A stretch of 64,000 bases of DNA from Pseudoalteromonas shioyasakiensis (lineage in GTDB: Bacteria > Pseudomonadota > Gammaproteobacteria > Enterobacterales > Alteromonadaceae): assembly GCF_024518675.1 (NCBI RefSeq), contig NZ_JANIGL010000004.1, positions 216,423-280,422 on the forward strand, in the 5' to 3' direction. How positions within the stretch are numbered: the first letter of the stretch is position 1; every line of letters begins with the position of its first letter. The position numbers and the translations under genes were made by a program. Below are positions 27,713-35,571 of this stretch, in pieces. The notes beneath the pieces were generated by a model. It was not told where the DNA came from, ran no database searches, and worked only from the letters and a program-made list of their open reading frames with translations.

Positions 27713-28111
27713 ATGACAGCTAAATTTGAATTAGCCCCAGAGCTGACACGAGATTGTATTGAGATCACAGATTGGCCGCTTTGCAAAGTGCTCTTAATGA
27801 ACGACAGTCAATACCCTTGGTTTATTTTAGTGCCACGCCAAGCGGGTTTAAAAGAAAGTATTGATTTGAGTGAAGCAGAGCAAATTGTTTTAATGCAAGA
27901 GTCGGCTAAGTTAAGTCGATTACTGCAAGATATTTTCTCCCCTGATAAGCTCAATGTTGCAGCGCTGGGTAATATGGTGCCACAGCTGCATATTCATCAC
28001 ATTGCCCGCTATAAAACGGATGCTGCGTGGCCAGCACCAGTGTGGGGTAAATATCCTGCTAAGCCATATTCCGATGAACAAATACTTAAATTAAAAGCAG
28101 TTTTTAGCTAA
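27713..28111 (+). CDS. HIT-domain protein (histidine triad hydrolase)
   Basis: The ATG at 27713 is preceded by CAGGAG at 6 nt; an upstream in-frame start at 27692 lacks a site. The 132-residue protein has the histidine-triad region VPQLHIHHIARYKTDAAWPAPVWG in its second half, with the His-x-His-x-x core of the HIT superfamily. Family members cleave nucleoside phosphate conjugates in the cytoplasm. The compact form with AWPAPVWG is common in gammaproteobacteria and has no assigned substrate. It is probably monocistronic. Confidence 0.88.
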   Translation: MTAKFELAPELTRDCIEITDWPLCKVLLMNDSQYPWFILVPRQAGLKESIDLSEAEQIVLMQESAKLSRLLQDIFSPDKLNVAALGNMVPQLHIHHIARYKTDAAWPAPVWGKYPAKPYSDEQILKLKAVFS

Positions 28112-28178
28112 CACCTTTATTTATTTAGCTTTTACGCTAGGCTATATATTCATTATTTAACATTAGAGAAAGACGACA

Positions 28179-28925
28179 ATGAAAGTCGTAATGGGTTTTT
28201 TGTTACTCGTTTTGAGTATGAGCTGTTATGCAAAGCCATTATTGTTTGTTGGAACAGAGTTTCACTCGATACTTGAAACAAGCAAATCAGGAGAAATTGT
28301 AGGTATAGGGGCTGACATTGTTTACCTAATGGAGCAACGTTTAGGGCATGACATCGAAATTTTAGTGGTGCCTTTCAAGCGTGCGTTGCAAATGGTAAAA
28401 GACGGCACTGCGGACGGTTTAATTGGCCCTTATAAATCGCAAGAACGCGAGCAATATATGCAGTATACCCAGCAGCATATATATGAAGATCCCGTTTACT
28501 TTTATAGTAAAGTCGCTAGCCAAATTGAATGGCATGGTGATTATAGTTTATTTAAAAATAAAATTATTGCGATTGTATTGGGTTGGTTTTACGGTGCTGA
28601 ATTTGAAAGTCATCGTGATTCTTTATATTTATCAGAAGTAACAAACCTTGATGCAAGCTTTAAATTATTGATGGCAAACCGAGTGGACTTAATGATTGCT
28701 CACCCAAGGGCTGTTAATTGGTTATTAGAGCAGCAAGGTATACAAAATGAAATTAAAGCGCTGCAACCCGCTATAGCATTAAATAAAGGTTATTTTGCTT
28801 TTTCGAAAAAATTGGTAAATAAAAAGTTTATCGCACAATTTGATAGCCAGTTAACAGCGATGGCTAAAAGTGGTGAGTTGACAAAACTTGTGCAAAAGTA
28901 CCCTGATATACAATTTAGTAACTGA
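28179..28925 (+). CDS. Family 3 solute-binding protein (amino-acid-type), periplasmic
   Basis: The 248-residue protein has a cleavable signal peptide (VVMGFLLLVLSMSCYA) followed by a SBP_bac_3-like domain: LLFVGTEFHSILE, GIGADIVYLMEQRLGHDIEILVVPFKRALQMVKDGTADGLIGPYKSQER, and LMANRVDLMIAHP. No permease or ATPase genes are adjacent. It may be an orphan binding protein or a sensor partner, as is common in Alteromonadales. The ligand is not predictable. Confidence 0.85.
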   Translation: MKVVMGFLLLVLSMSCYAKPLLFVGTEFHSILETSKSGEIVGIGADIVYLMEQRLGHDIEILVVPFKRALQMVKDGTADGLIGPYKSQEREQYMQYTQQHIYEDPVYFYSKVASQIEWHGDYSLFKNKIIAIVLGWFYGAEFESHRDSLYLSEVTNLDASFKLLMANRVDLMIAHPRAVNWLLEQQGIQNEIKALQPAIALNKGYFAFSKKLVNKKFIAQFDSQLTAMAKSGELTKLVQKYPDIQFSN

Positions 28926-28973
28926 TTTAATTTTATCTAAATAGCAAATAATACGTCTGTACTAATTTGATAT

Positions 28974-29002
28974 AAAAAGTGCTGCAACAATGGCAGCACT
29001 TT
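28974..29002. terminator. Bidirectional terminator between convergent binding-protein and M49-like genes
   Basis: Stem AAAGTGCTGC (28976-28985) / GCAGCACTTT (28993-29002), loop 7 nt, with A and T runs at the ends. Confidence 0.82.
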
Positions 29003-29046
29003 AGTCATCTGATTAGGGGGTAGTCAATTGTAATTAATAAACTAAA

Positions 29047-30750
29047 TTAGTTCAGCCCTAGTACTGTTTTACCTTGTTTGAAGGTTACATCAACAGGGAT
29101 ATTTGCTTGGCTTAGTTTTTCTAAGTCTTTAGCCAATTCTTCTTTGATATCACCATGAGTGGCAATTAGTTGATCCACTTTTTGGTAATCACCATCCCCT
29201 TGCAAGGTCAAAATAAGGTTAGATAGCTTAGCCATTGCTTGTCCCATTTTTTCCATGTTTACACGGTATAGACCTTGCTCATTTTTAGAGAATGCGCCTT
29301 CTTGGGCAAAAAAGTTAAAGCGGATCATGTTTGCTTTACCATGAGCACTTGATGCACCAAAGCGCACCGAACGGAAAATACCCGCCATAAACGTGGTGTA
29401 GTAATCTTCAAGAGTGCCTTGTGTGATTTCGCCTTTCTTAAGTAATTGCTCAACCATGTATAAACCAAGAATGTCTGCTTTGCCTTCTTCAAGAGCGCTG
29501 GCATGCTCTTGTAATGATTGGCGCACAGTGCCTTTGTCAGTGATGGTGTTTTTGATACCTAAACCGTGAGCCACTTCGTGGAACATAGTATTAGCAAAAA
29601 ACGCATCAAAGGTAATGTGCTTACGTTGTTCTGGCACAATTAACTGCTCAGCAATAGGCACTAAAATTTTATCAAATTTAGCGCGCATAGCATTTTTTAG
29701 TTGCAAGCGGCGAGTGCCTTTTTCAAGCTGTACTTGCTCATCATTTGGTAGATTAATCGCAATTGTTTTACTACCCGCATTTGAGTGACCGGCATAATAA
29801 ACAACGTCGTAAGCGTTTAAGTCAGCATCAGAGCCTGGTACTTCTTGTTTATATTTATCATCTACCGGTAGGCCTTTTTGTAATTCAGGTAAAAAGGCTG
29901 CAAATTTGGCTAAGCGCTCGCTCCAAGCTAAGTCTTTTACTAGTACATAGGATTCAAATGCGGCGCGAGAACCAAATAGTTGATCTTCGTATGTTTCAAT
30001 CGGACCAATAACCACATCAATAGGGTTATTTTTCATGTCCATCCATGCAAAATCCGACGTTTGGTATTCATCGTTTAACAGTGCATCAGCACGTAAATTT
30101 AAGTAATTAGCAAATTCTTTATCATCGGCAAGCTTACTTGCTTCGCGCAGTAAGACCGCTGCTTTTTCTAGTGCTTGCGCGTATTCTACAGAATACGAAA
30201 CGGTATAAAGTTTGCCGTTTTCATCTCGTTTAACAACAGAATAAAGGCCGTTTTTATCTTCAACATCAGCGTTGTTCAGCTCTTCTTTTGTGATATCCGC
30301 AGGGTAGAATTGGGCGCCTGGGGTTTTTTCATCATAACCAGATAAAAAAGGTTGGTCGCCATTTAAGCGATCCCAAGGTCCGTAGTTTATGTCGGCAAAC
30401 TTTCGTACTTGCGGATCATTTATTTGTGCTAAAAAGCTGGCTTTATCTTCACCAAAGGCTTGACGCCAAAATAGCTCATCCATAATTTTTGAGGCATCAA
30501 TCAGTTTGGCTATCATGGCTTTTTGATTCTCACTTAGATGAGAAAGATCAGTTGTTAAACTAAAGTCAGTATAAATTGCTAAGCGATCAGTATCGGCATT
30601 GATTAGCTGTGGTGATGTGGCCGTAGCTGCAGGTGTTGTTTTTTCTGCAACTGGCGCGTCTGTTTTAGGTGTAACGGCGTGTTCTGAACATGCACTAAGA
30701 AAAGCTGCACCGCAAAAAACCAGTGCTTGGCTAATTTTGTTAAGAGTCAT
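29047..30750 (-). CDS. M49-like (dipeptidyl peptidase III-related) zinc metallopeptidase lipoprotein
   Basis: The 567-residue protein has a lipoprotein signal peptide ending in LSAC (lipid Cys21). Its zinc site is FHEVAHGLG (HExxH) followed after about 30 residues by EEGKADILGLY (third ligand and partner), the arrangement of M49-related proteins such as the NUDX3-type peptidases. Classic DPP III instead has the longer HEXXGH. Residues 22-50 are a low-complexity, proline/alanine/threonine linker. It would act in the periplasm, probably on short peptides. The family assignment rests on the two motifs and overall size. Confidence 0.78.
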   Translation of the reverse strand: MTLNKISQALVFCGAAFLSACSEHAVTPKTDAPVAEKTTPAATATSPQLINADTDRLAIYTDFSLTTDLSHLSENQKAMIAKLIDASKIMDELFWRQAFGEDKASFLAQINDPQVRKFADINYGPWDRLNGDQPFLSGYDEKTPGAQFYPADITKEELNNADVEDKNGLYSVVKRDENGKLYTVSYSVEYAQALEKAAVLLREASKLADDKEFANYLNLRADALLNDEYQTSDFAWMDMKNNPIDVVIGPIETYEDQLFGSRAAFESYVLVKDLAWSERLAKFAAFLPELQKGLPVDDKYKQEVPGSDADLNAYDVVYYAGHSNAGSKTIAINLPNDEQVQLEKGTRRLQLKNAMRAKFDKILVPIAEQLIVPEQRKHITFDAFFANTMFHEVAHGLGIKNTITDKGTVRQSLQEHASALEEGKADILGLYMVEQLLKKGEITQGTLEDYYTTFMAGIFRSVRFGASSAHGKANMIRFNFFAQEGAFSKNEQGLYRVNMEKMGQAMAKLSNLILTLQGDGDYQKVDQLIATHGDIKEELAKDLEKLSQANIPVDVTFKQGKTVLGLN

Positions 30751-31027
30751 TTTGTTGCCTGTTAAAAGTGAAGTAATAATCAGCAGCTGAATAAGTTGGC
30801 TGCTTGCTCGCTTGTGCTATGCATTAAAGCAAACCTTACCCGTAAATAGCAAGTTTGCTGCGTTTTAACCAATAAAGGTGGGCAGTGTTGTGTGGTGAAA
30901 AAATAAAACACAGATAATTTGTGTAATTTTCTTAACTTTAGCGGTAAGTTAGACAATACTGTAGCTATAAAAATACATTCCATAGCTTTGCATTATAAGT
31001 AAAGTAAGATAAAAGGATGGCACATCT

Positions 31028-31867
31028 ATGTCAACAGAAAACGCGCTATTAACCATTTTGGTTGACCGTATAAATAACGACACTTTAGTGTTACCAACGC
31101 TGCCGGAAGTTGCAGTACGTGTTCGTCAAGCCGCGGACGATCCAGATGTCAACTTAACGCAAATGGCAGATGTGATTTCTCATGACCCTGCATTAGCTGC
31201 ACGCATGATAAAGGTTGCCAATAGTGCGTTTATGGGGCGCTCAATCAAGGTAACTAATTTAAATCAAGCGGTGACGCGAATTGGGCTCAGGCAAATAAAA
31301 AACATTGCCACAGCGATGGCGATGGAGCAGCTGTTTGTTTCTAACAATGAGCTAATTAAAGGCTATATGGATAAAGCATGGCAAAAAACTCTTAAAGTGG
31401 CGTGTCATTCTATTTCATTAATGGAGTTCTTTTTAAAAGACAATAAACAAACTTCATTGAATCGCGATACCATCACGCTGGCATCTTTAGTATATAACAT
31501 TGGTGTGTTACCTATTTTAACGGAGGCTGAGCGCCACCCAGAAGTATTTGCTAACCCTAGCTTTTTAGCGCATGCGATTCAAAAGCTCAGTGGTAAAGTG
31601 GGTGGGGCGATTATGCGTGCATGGGATTTCACTGACGAGTTTGTCGAAGTGGCTGAAAGCTGGGCTAATCCTAACTATCGCCCTGAGCATATTTGCTATG
31701 TTGATTTCATTCGTATTGGTGCAATTATGGAGGGGATTTTACAAGTGTCTGATAAATCTGCGGCATTACAGATGTATATCGATAAAGGTGTGATCCCATC
31801 ATTAGAGATATTTGCAACCGATGAATACAATGACATGCTAGATGATGTGAAATCGGTTTTTAGTTAA
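31028..31867 (+). CDS. HDOD-domain signalling protein
   Basis: The 279-residue protein is one HDOD domain: LPTLPEVAVRVRQAADDPDVNLTQMADVISHDPALAARMIKVANSAFMG at residues 18-66, then IGLRQIKNIATAMAME. HDOD proteins relate to HD hydrolases but lack the full metal site, and they take part in regulation of motility, stress or c-di-GMP signalling. No output domain is fused. It is a single gene with its own terminator, divergent from the M49-like gene over a 277-bp region in which I see no other gene. Confidence 0.92.
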   Translation: MSTENALLTILVDRINNDTLVLPTLPEVAVRVRQAADDPDVNLTQMADVISHDPALAARMIKVANSAFMGRSIKVTNLNQAVTRIGLRQIKNIATAMAMEQLFVSNNELIKGYMDKAWQKTLKVACHSISLMEFFLKDNKQTSLNRDTITLASLVYNIGVLPILTEAERHPEVFANPSFLAHAIQKLSGKVGGAIMRAWDFTDEFVEVAESWANPNYRPEHICYVDFIRIGAIMEGILQVSDKSAALQMYIDKGVIPSLEIFATDEYNDMLDDVKSVFS

Positions 31868-31887
31868 AGCCTGATCGCAGGTTGAGT

Positions 31888-31916
31888 AAAAAGCGCCAAA
31901 ACATGGCGCTTTTTTG
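31888..31916. terminator. Bidirectional terminator between HDOD gene and rdgC
   Basis: Stem AAAAAGCGCC (31888-31897) / GGCGCTTTTT (31905-31914), loop 7 nt, T run on both strands, between convergent genes. Confidence 0.92.
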
Positions 31917-31927
31917 CTTTTTAACGG

Positions 31928-32839
31928 TTAAGCTAAATCGTCAGCATCACCTAAGCCTGATGTTAGCTCTTCAAGCATTTGCTTAATTTCTTCTGAAGCA
32001 AGTATAAAGTCAGCGTCGAGCTTTATTATCATGTCTTCTTTTGGAATATCTGCATTTTCTTCTTTAAGTGTATCTGAATAGCTTAGACGTTTAATTGAAC
32101 CGTCATTTTGTAGCATAAACTTAAGACGCTCTTGCCAGTCAAGGGCAAGCTTGGTAACACGCTTTCCGCTTTCAAGGTGAGATTTCACCTCATCACATGC
32201 TAAATCATGGCCTTTAAGCTTAACTTGAGCGCCGCTGTCATCAGCTTCTTCAAGTTCTGCATCTGAGCCAATTGCAAATCCTTCTGGGGTGCTAAAGTTA
32301 GTGAGCCAATCAGTTAAAAACACGTCTAAATCATAATTGGCAAACGCAGGAACAACCGGCAAAGTGCCCAGTGATTTACGTAATAGCGCTAATAACTCTT
32401 CAGCTTTATTGAAGCTACCACTGTTTACAACTACCCAACCGTTTTCTTGGTCGATAAATGCAAATTGTAAGCTCGATTTTTTAAAGGCTTGCGGTAACAA
32501 GGTGTGAAGAATATTTTCTTTAAGCTCGTCTTTTTCTTTTTTCTTAACAGGGCGGTTTTCTTCAGCTTCTATCTGCTCTATTTTCTCTGCAACCATTTCG
32601 TTTACAACAGCTGCTGGCAGCACTTTTTCTTCGCGCTTTGCGCACACTAAAATGCTTTTTTGTGAAAAATGAGACAATGACTCGCCATGTTTACCAAAGG
32701 CTTTGGTCCAGCCAAAGGTGCTTAAATCTTGGCTACCACAAGGGCGAAATACATCTTGTTCTAGCGCGTTATCGAAGTCTTCTTGGGTATATGAAACATC
32801 TTGTTTAAAGCGGTAACAAATCAGGTTACTAAACCACAT
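31928..32839 (-). CDS. rdgC: Recombination-associated protein RdgC
   Basis: The ATG at 32839 gives MWFSNLICYRF, matching the RdgC start, and a total of 303 residues, equal to E. coli RdgC; a TTG at 32872 would add eleven residues not seen in the family. Conserved segments are FRPCGSQDLSTFGWTKAFGKHGESLSH, LPxAVVNEMVAEKIEQIE, and QFAFIDQENGWVVVNS. RdgC forms a ring-shaped dimer around DNA and limits RecA activity; it is nucleoid-associated. The gene is monocistronic and ends at a shared terminator. Confidence 0.95.
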   Translation of the reverse strand: MWFSNLICYRFKQDVSYTQEDFDNALEQDVFRPCGSQDLSTFGWTKAFGKHGESLSHFSQKSILVCAKREEKVLPAAVVNEMVAEKIEQIEAEENRPVKKKEKDELKENILHTLLPQAFKKSSLQFAFIDQENGWVVVNSGSFNKAEELLALLRKSLGTLPVVPAFANYDLDVFLTDWLTNFSTPEGFAIGSDAELEEADDSGAQVKLKGHDLACDEVKSHLESGKRVTKLALDWQERLKFMLQNDGSIKRLSYSDTLKEENADIPKEDMIIKLDADFILASEEIKQMLEELTSGLGDADDLA

Positions 32840-32885
32840 AGGGGAATTGATCCATTTGGTAAATTTGCTCAATCATAGCAATAAA

Positions 32886-32962
32886 AACCGCATGCTGAAA
32901 TGGCTGATTTGGTTAATGCTCAGCAATTAAGCTAAGCATTAACCTAAACTTAAAATGCGGTT
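32886..32962. repeat. Nested inverted repeats between histidine kinase gene and rdgC
   Basis: Inner arms GGTTAATGCT (32911-32920) / AGCATTAACC (32935-32944) and outer arms AACCGCAT (32886-32893) / ATGCGGTT (32955-32962); the outer right arm reaches the kinase stop codon. It probably ends or stabilises the kinase mRNA, though no long U run follows. Confidence 0.65.
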
Positions 32963-34724
32963 AATTATTGAAGATGGAAAGTGGCTTTGGCATGTCTTTA
33001 GGGAAACTAATATGGTAGTGCAAGCCGTTACCAGGCGAGCTCGAAACTTCAATCTCGCCGCTTAAGGTTTGTTTTACTAAGTTAAAGGTAATATGAGTGC
33101 CTAAACCACTGCCACCTTGATCGCGTTTAGTGGTAAAAAATGGGTCAAATAATTTTTCGAGCTGTTGCTCGCTCACGCCATTGCCATTATCTTTAAAGTC
33201 GATAATGACATGGTTGTCATCATCTTTAATCAGAATATCAATCACGCCATTACTGACACCGTCAAAGCCGTGAATGAGTGAGTTCATAATCAAATTAGTA
33301 AATATTTGACTGATCGCACCAGCGGGTAGGTTTAATGTAAGATCTTCAGGGCAGTCTAAATTAATATGATGGCTGGTATTTTTAATTTTTGGATGCAACG
33401 ACCGAATAACTTCTCCAAGGTACTCTTTAAAGTTAATGGTTCTTACTGCTTCACTGGCTTGGTCCACCGCAATTTGTTTAAAGCTAGCAACCAGCTCTGA
33501 CGCTCTATCTAAATTGCTTGTCAGTAAGCTGGTGCTTTGTTTTGCATCATTGATAAACTCTTCCAGCGCCTTAGGCGACAACGTTTTATCTTTATAGGCC
33601 GCTTCTATTTGCATTAAGCGCTCTTGTAAAAATGACGTTGCGGTAACCCCAATACCAACGGGGGTGTTAATATCATGGGTAATACCTGCCACTAACCCGC
33701 CTAAAGCGGCCATTTTCTCAGAGCCGACCAAGCGCTCTTGCGCTATATTTAATTCATCTACGTAACGTTGCATTTCTTTTTGTTTGGTCAACAGCTCTTG
33801 CTCGGTATGACGGCGTAAATCAACTTCTTCAGTGAGCGTTAGCTTTTGTTTTTCAAGCTCATATTTCTGCTGTTGTAAGTCCATCATAGCTTGGCTAAGA
33901 TTGGAGGTTTTACGTGCGACTTCTTGTTCTAATTGCAGGTTGTGCTGATCGAGTTTTTCGTTACTAATCAATAGTTCTTTTTGAGTGTGTTCGAGCTCTT
34001 TACGGTATTGCACAACTTTATCAATAAGCTTGTTAAAAGACTGCTCCATTACTTTTAATTCGTTATGTTCAGTCGTTTCTATATTTATATGTTGGCCTTC
34101 TAGATCGTTAAGCTCTAGATCTTCAATTTGCTCTGTTAATTGGTCAAGTGGCTCAGTTAATAATTTTCTAAACGCCATTAAAAACAAAATTATTAAAAAC
34201 GTGGTTTTGATCATCGCATTACCAATTAAAAAGTAAATTGAGATCATTATGCGGCTAAATACCACTTCTCGGCTGGAAAAAAGAGTCACGTCACCGACTT
34301 GGGTTGCGCGTCCTGAAAATTCAAAAATAAGTGGAAAGGTATAACCAAATAAACCTGATGGTGTGTCTTCTATTATTGCTTCTTCTTGTACAAGTTGCTG
34401 GCTGTATAACTCGCGAATATCAAGCGAACGACCCAATTGGGAGATAATCTCGCCGCTATCATCACGTACTATGATGCCTTCAATCATTGGGATTGCGAGT
34501 AGGCCTTCAGCTGTAGTGATTGTTTGCTTGGTGTTAAGTTCCCATATAGCACGGGTCAAACTACGGCTAAAGGTTTTTTGTAGTGTTGTAAGCTCGTCAC
34601 GAATGTAATCTTTCGTGTTCACGTATTCTGCAATAACTTGGCCGCAAGTGACTACAAATGTAAGTAAAAAGTAGACTGATAATACGCTGGTCAATAGCTT
34701 TTTAGAGAGGCTTTTTTGTAGCAT
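32961..34724 (-). CDS. Membrane sensor histidine kinase
   Basis: The start at 34724 (MLQKSLSKKLLTSVLSVYF) puts a basic n-region before the first membrane helix. The 587-residue protein has a periplasmic sensor segment (about 40-155), a second membrane helix (about 165-190), a HAMP-like linker, a long coiled coil (about 225-330), a HisKA domain with MAALGGLVAGITHDINTPVGIG (phospho-accepting His), and an HATPase domain with NLIMNSLIHGF, DNGNGV and GGSGLGTHITFNLV. It should autophosphorylate in response to an unknown signal. A single-domain response regulator lies divergent 252 bp away and is its likely partner. Confidence 0.92.
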   Translation of the reverse strand: MLQKSLSKKLLTSVLSVYFLLTFVVTCGQVIAEYVNTKDYIRDELTTLQKTFSRSLTRAIWELNTKQTITTAEGLLAIPMIEGIIVRDDSGEIISQLGRSLDIRELYSQQLVQEEAIIEDTPSGLFGYTFPLIFEFSGRATQVGDVTLFSSREVVFSRIMISIYFLIGNAMIKTTFLIILFLMAFRKLLTEPLDQLTEQIEDLELNDLEGQHINIETTEHNELKVMEQSFNKLIDKVVQYRKELEHTQKELLISNEKLDQHNLQLEQEVARKTSNLSQAMMDLQQQKYELEKQKLTLTEEVDLRRHTEQELLTKQKEMQRYVDELNIAQERLVGSEKMAALGGLVAGITHDINTPVGIGVTATSFLQERLMQIEAAYKDKTLSPKALEEFINDAKQSTSLLTSNLDRASELVASFKQIAVDQASEAVRTINFKEYLGEVIRSLHPKIKNTSHHINLDCPEDLTLNLPAGAISQIFTNLIMNSLIHGFDGVSNGVIDILIKDDDNHVIIDFKDNGNGVSEQQLEKLFDPFFTTKRDQGGSGLGTHITFNLVKQTLSGEIEVSSSPGNGLHYHISFPKDMPKPLSIFNN

Positions 34725-34975
34725 GGATTGTCCATAGCTCCTTGGTGGCAATTACATTAAGTTATGCTTGCTACTAAAGTTAGCTAATAAACGTCTAAAA
34801 ATAAATAAAAGAATCATTTTTTCGTTAACAAATATAGCAAATATTCTTTTTTAGCAAAAACTTAAGCTTATCTAGCTTGATTATTTGTGTTATAAAATCA
34901 CAGTCCTTTAGTAAATAAAAATGAGTAGAAAACTCGCTCATTAACTTTTTTATTCTTAATCAAGTTGTTAATGGT

Positions 34976-35341
34976 ATGAATTTTTCAATATTAGTATGTG
35001 ATGACTCAACTGTAGCACGTAAGCAAGTTGTTCGCTGTTTAAATGAATGTATTGAAGCAGATATTATGCAAGCAAAGAACGGCAAAGAAGCTTTAATGCT
35101 GCTACAAGAACATTGTTTTGACTTGGTTTGTCTTGATTTAACGATGCCTGAAGTCGATGGTGTGCAAGTGCTAGAAGCAATCAAAATGCAAAAAATAGAA
35201 TGTTTTGTGTTAGTTATTTCTGCTGATATTCAGGCACAGATGAAACAGCGTGTGGCAAAGTTAGGGGCAATAGACTTTATTAATAAGCCAATAGATAAGT
35301 CAAAGTTAAACGAAATACTGCATAAATTTGGCATCCATTAG
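34976..35341 (+). CDS. Single-domain (CheY-like) response regulator
   Basis: The 121-residue receiver has the acidic pair in LVCDDSTVARKQ (D9, D10), the phosphorylation Asp in LVCLDLTMPEVDG (about D54), the switch Ser in VLVISAD, and the Lys in INKPID (about K102). There is no output domain, so it must act through protein contacts. It faces the sensor kinase gene divergently. The HK-RR pair resembles stand-alone phosphorelay or chemotaxis-type modules. Confidence 0.92.
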   Translation: MNFSILVCDDSTVARKQVVRCLNECIEADIMQAKNGKEALMLLQEHCFDLVCLDLTMPEVDGVQVLEAIKMQKIECFVLVISADIQAQMKQRVAKLGAIDFINKPIDKSKLNEILHKFGIH

Positions 35342-35385
35342 ATTGCTATATAACCAAACAGCATAATTTATCTTTTAATTTAGGG

Positions 35386-35395
35386 TTGACATAAT
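35386..35395 (+). promoter_or_regulatory. Likely thr operon promoter (-10 region)
   Basis: CATAAT at 35390-35395 is a fair -10 and would start transcription about 20 nt before the leader peptide ATG. The overlapping TTGACA (35386-35391) looks like a -35 but has no good -10 at 16-18 bp. The choice is an inference. Confidence 0.4.
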
Positions 35396-35422
35396 AGCCA
35401 CCTTTCAGGCAGTCTTAAGGCT

Positions 35423-35482
35423 ATGAAAACAAATAATCAAGTACTGACCATTATTATTACAACCACCATTCTTACTGGATAG
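35423..35482 (+). CDS. thrL: thr operon leader peptide
   Basis: A 19-codon frame with six Thr and four Ile codons packed in the last eleven (TIIITTTILTG), directly followed by a strong hairpin and T run. This is the regulatory leader peptide of the threonine operon: ribosome stalling at Thr/Ile codons when the charged tRNAs are scarce lets transcription continue into thrA. The arrangement matches the E. coli thrL logic. Confidence 0.93.
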   Translation: MKTNNQVLTIIITTTILTG

Positions 35483-35507
35483 TGGCATAGGTCGGTGCAA
35501 CAAATTT

Positions 35508-35543
35508 AAAGGCCTGTGTTCACTAAGAACACAGGCCTTTTTT
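35508..35543 (+). terminator. thr operon attenuator
   Basis: Perfect 14-bp stem AAAGGCCTGTGTTC (35508-35521) / GAACACAGGCCTTT (35527-35540), loop 5 nt, then six T. It lies 25 bp after thrL and 28 bp before thrA. Confidence 0.93.
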
Positions 35544-35571
35544 CGTTTTATGGGATGAGGAAACATAAAAA

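Noticed and set aside
34921..34944. 7-codon frame and weak hairpin upstream of the response regulator
   Set aside because: No ribosome site, and the 6-bp stem is too weak to call a leader peptide or attenuator.
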